Below are positions 61,824 through 64,000 of a stretch of DNA of 64,000 bases, in pieces; within the stretch, counting starts at the first letter, position 1, and each line of letters starts with the position of its first letter. Origin of the DNA: Candidatus Poribacteria bacterium. Lineage in GTDB: Bacteria; Poribacteria; WGA-4E; PCPOR2b. The notes beneath the pieces were generated by a model that had not been told where the DNA came from, did not search any database, and saw nothing but the letters and a program-made list of their open reading frames with translations. The translations under genes were made by a program, and so were the position numbers. The stretch lies in assembly GCA_028819845.1 (NCBI GenBank), contig JAPPKS010000018.1:51443-115442 (forward strand), read 5' to 3'.

Positions 61824-62803
61824 TGACGTATCCTTTTATTCCGGATAACGATGCGGGCAAAAATCTCTTTGCCTTTGATTCTAAATCTGCTCTGCTTGCC
61901 TGTTAGCTGGGTTATGAGAGGTCTATCTATACCGATAATTTCAAACTGATTGGGGTTGAACTTGTCTAGGAAACTAATCGGCACTCCCATTTCTCCGCCA
62001 TAATCACGAGGAATGTGCATCGTCCTACTCACTTCGATAGCATCGTAGTTGTCGTACTTCTGATACTCCTTGGGCGAATACTTTTTGTAAAGGATCAACT
62101 CCTCGTTACGCTTATCGTGGTCAAGGTTGGTAAACCAACTGGCATTTCCTAGCCTGCCTTTGACGACACCATCTACTATTTTGTAAGCGCTACCCTCTTT
62201 CTTGGTTTTAATTAATTCTTGTGCATAGTCTTCCGGCACATCAAAGAGCATATCTTTGCCCATCGGGCCGTAACCAAGCCACATTTTGCCATTTTTGATT
62301 AGAGGGAATATCTCCTTATAGGTTACGGCATTCATGATCCCGATAATCAGGAATTGTTTTTCATGCCCAACTAAGTGCGCAACGTATTCTCTAAACAAAG
62401 AAAATGGCGGGTTTGTAACCACAACGTCCGCTTTTTTCAATATCTCAATACATTCCGGATTTCTAAAATCGCCGTTCCCATTGAGTGGAAATACAATACG
62501 CGATGTATCATCGCCGATGTATTCAACACCGACAGCAGAATCCTTATCGTTTTTGGTGAACAAATCGTATTGCTGATTTTTATAACAGGTTGTAATCAGT
62601 TTTTTGAGTCCGAAATGTGCAAAGTTTAGGCTAAAATAGCGGTAGAAATTACTAATGATTGGGTCATCGCAGTTACAGTAGATAGTCTTCCCGCGAAAGT
62701 GGTGTCGATAATGCTTGCATTCTTTTTCAATATCTGAAAGCTGAGTATAAAACTCATCTTGTTTTGCTTTGTTCGCGGCGTGTAGAGATTTATTTCCTGA
62801 CAT
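61820..62803 (-). CDS. EcoRI-type adenine-specific DNA methyltransferase
   Basis: A 327-residue N6-adenine methyltransferase of the EcoRI family. The catalytic motif N131-PPF is in VVVTNPPFSLFREY; KQDEFYTQLSDIEKE at the N terminus and CNCDDPIISNFYRYF are family landmarks. It would protect host DNA from a partner nuclease, most simply the DUF262-HNH protein coupled to it. GGGGCGG precedes ATG 62803. Confidence 0.85.
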   Translation of the reverse strand: MSGNKSLHAANKAKQDEFYTQLSDIEKECKHYRHHFRGKTIYCNCDDPIISNFYRYFSLNFAHFGLKKLITTCYKNQQYDLFTKNDKDSAVGVEYIGDDTSRIVFPLNGNGDFRNPECIEILKKADVVVTNPPFSLFREYVAHLVGHEKQFLIIGIMNAVTYKEIFPLIKNGKMWLGYGPMGKDMLFDVPEDYAQELIKTKKEGSAYKIVDGVVKGRLGNASWFTNLDHDKRNEELILYKKYSPKEYQKYDNYDAIEVSRTMHIPRDYGGEMGVPISFLDKFNPNQFEIIGIDRPLITQLTGKQSRFRIKGKEIFARIVIRNKRIRQ

Positions 62804-62828
62804 AATACCGCCCCATTTTGTTTTTTTT

Positions 62829-63115
62829 TTACGTGTACCGAAACAACATCGAAAGTTGAACCACCATCAACCAAATCGGAGTATCGGAGGCACTTACCAT
62901 CCATTCCCAACAGTGACGTCGTGAACCCAGTTTAAGCCCAAATTCAATCTTTATTTGTTCGCGCCTGTATTTGTGCTCGTTAATCAACCTTTTCTCAATC
63001 GTCTGTCGCACATATTCTTTCGGTGAATTTTTTAGGAACTTATCGTTGATGTAATCACCAAAATAACCTCTGGAACCTTAATGCTCTTTTTGTCCCGCTT
63101 GGTATGCATATTCAT
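62829..63115 (-). pseudogene. Remnant of a restriction-type enzyme (HSDR_N-like N terminus)
   Basis: From ATG 63115 the frame encodes KRDKKSIKVPE; one base appears lost near 63068, after which the next frame reads GYFGDYINDKFLKNSPKEYV then RQTIEKRLINEHKYRREQIK and IEFGLKLGSRR. This resembles the N terminus of type I restriction or N6-methylase enzymes. The sequence then leaves the family and stops at 62829. Its ATG overlaps the stop of the preceding gene (ATGA), showing it once belonged to this operon. Confidence 0.6.
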
Positions 63116-63537
63116 TCTCCTTCGTCAAGAAAATTTCCAATTAAATTCCACTGATTCCGATAATCTTCGAGATTACGGAATTGGTCGAAATGCACATTTC
63201 CGGACAACCTAGGTGCCCTTTCGATTACAGCAATCGGGAAAACAAAGTATTCAGGAGTGAGCACTTTTGCGGTACCATCCTTCGAACCCCGATTTAACTT
63301 TACTACGACAACAAAATCGCAGGCAAGGTTCGTGACATTGAACTTAGGTGCATCCGTTCGCCACCGGCTTCTTACTTGAATGCGGGCTGACAAACGGTTA
63401 TCTGAGTGCGTCGCAACAAGATCGTAGCCGGACATTTTCTCAAAAGGCATGGAGGTATCAATGCCTCGAATTAACATCTGTCCTAAGACGAGAAACCTCG
63501 CGCCTTTGGATTCCAGTTTCGTATTTAGTCGGGCCAT
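63112..63537 (-). CDS. Small PD-(D/E)XK-like protein
   Basis: A 141-residue protein with a possible PD-(D/E)XK nuclease core: helix, then GYDLVA with D39, then strand ARIQVRSRW where Q54-x-R56 stands in for the usual (D/E)xK. Q-V-K variants are common in this fold, but Arg instead of Lys could reduce activity. It is the first gene of the operon; GGAGAAAAGAC precedes the ATG. Function inferred from neighbours. Confidence 0.6.
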   Translation of the reverse strand: MARLNTKLESKGARFLVLGQMLIRGIDTSMPFEKMSGYDLVATHSDNRLSARIQVRSRWRTDAPKFNVTNLACDFVVVVKLNRGSKDGTAKVLTPEYFVFPIAVIERAPRLSGNVHFDQFRNLEDYRNQWNLIGNFLDEGE

Positions 63538-63877
63538 GTCTTTTCTCCAATCAACAGAATTCAGTAGTCAAAAGTCCGATTTGACGGAATTCATTCCGTC
63601 TTTGCCGATGCGTAATTCTAAAAGATTCGGCTACCCGTACCTATTCATAAATACATGCTAAAATCATCCCCATCTTTGCATAAATCATCAGTGTTGTCAA
63701 GTGTTTAATGTGGCAGTGGGAAGTGGGAGGATTGGGGAAAGGCACTGGGAAGAAAAATCGGGCGAGTATGTGATTGGCTTGGGGTGAATCAGAGCTGGTT
63801 GGCACTTTTTACTGATTAAACGGAACTTTTGGAACTAGTTGGCGGAAATGCAATCCTATGTTAAAGGAAAGTATTCC
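63538..63877. other. Upstream region of the restriction-like operon
   Basis: No gene supported. It probably contains the minus-strand promoter for the operon, but no consensus pair was found. Purine-rich GTGGGAAGTGGGAGG lies near 63717-63731. Confidence 0.35.
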
Positions 63878-63914
63878 TTGACATCATACTACATCTTTGG
63901 TATACTAACGTTAG
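63878..63914 (+). promoter_or_regulatory. Promoter with an overlapping palindrome at the right edge
   Basis: TTGACA (63878-63883), 17-base spacer, TATACT (63901-63906). The perfect palindrome CTAACGTTAG (63905-63914) overlaps the -10 and the start site, a typical repressor position. The gene it serves lies beyond the window. Confidence 0.6.
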
Positions 63915-64000
63915 ACATACAATTTATGTGTGCGTGCTTAATTTTTTGGCTCTTCAGAGTTAAGTGTGGTAATGAGCTTAGCTATAGGAATGCCACAATG

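Overview
The window is about 64 kb from a Gram-negative-type bacterium of intermediate GC. Three phytanoyl-CoA dioxygenase-like proteins, two GH116/DUF608 glycosidases, a DUF1080 protein, a polysaccharide-lyase/formylglycine-enzyme-like/dockerin fusion and FlgD-type C-terminal tails together look like a sponge-associated or marine Candidatus Poribacteria-type genome. That assignment is inference from gene content, not from a marker gene.

Layout. 1-2.5 kb: end of a cytochrome c maturation operon (ccmF, ccmH, a CcmI-like gene, a membrane protein with a carboxypeptidase-regulatory-like domain). 2.5-15.4 kb: dehydrogenase, GH116 glycosidase, P-loop kinase, DUF1080, TPR lipoprotein, cyclic-nucleotide/SpoIIE-type phosphatase, SDR, metallophosphoesterase, ankyrin protein and two PhyH proteins. 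15.6-18.8 kb: surface-sugar genes (gmhA, two sugar nucleotidyltransferases, a sugar-1-phosphate transferase), suggesting nucleotide-activated heptose or related glycan assembly. 18.8-24 kb: a third PhyH, zinc alcohol dehydrogenase, TIM-barrel isomerase, an ATP sulfurylase very like the animal PAPSS domain, and a PHP protein.

24.3-30 kb is accessory: unknown membrane-anchored and repeat proteins, a decayed DUF433/DUF5615 toxin-antitoxin pair, and a complete IS1595-like element (22-bp perfect terminal inverted repeats, 8-bp target duplication TAAAAAAA, several passenger ORFs). 30-37.4 kb is core housekeeping, all on the minus strand: ABC ATPase, lepB, lepA, pyrE, pyrF, argH. 37.7-48.9 kb holds large exported carbohydrate-related proteins, a second GH116, an SDR lacking its catalytic residues, and an FN3-like exported protein. 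49-54.6 kb: ammonium transporter, SnoaL-like protein and a 2-oxoacid dehydrogenase operon (E1 alpha, E1 beta, E2) whose E2 carries a recent duplication of the subunit-binding domain.

54.9-64 kb is a defence-type island. It begins with a consensus promoter feeding a strong terminator about 50 nt later (candidate small RNA), then an unknown helical protein preceded by operator-like palindromes, a SIR2-DUF4020 (DSR2-like) gene split by a frameshift, and a translationally coupled operon of a PD-(D/E)XK-like small protein, a restriction-enzyme remnant, an EcoRI-type adenine methyltransferase and a DUF262-HNH nuclease. No tRNA, rRNA or CRISPR array was recognised.
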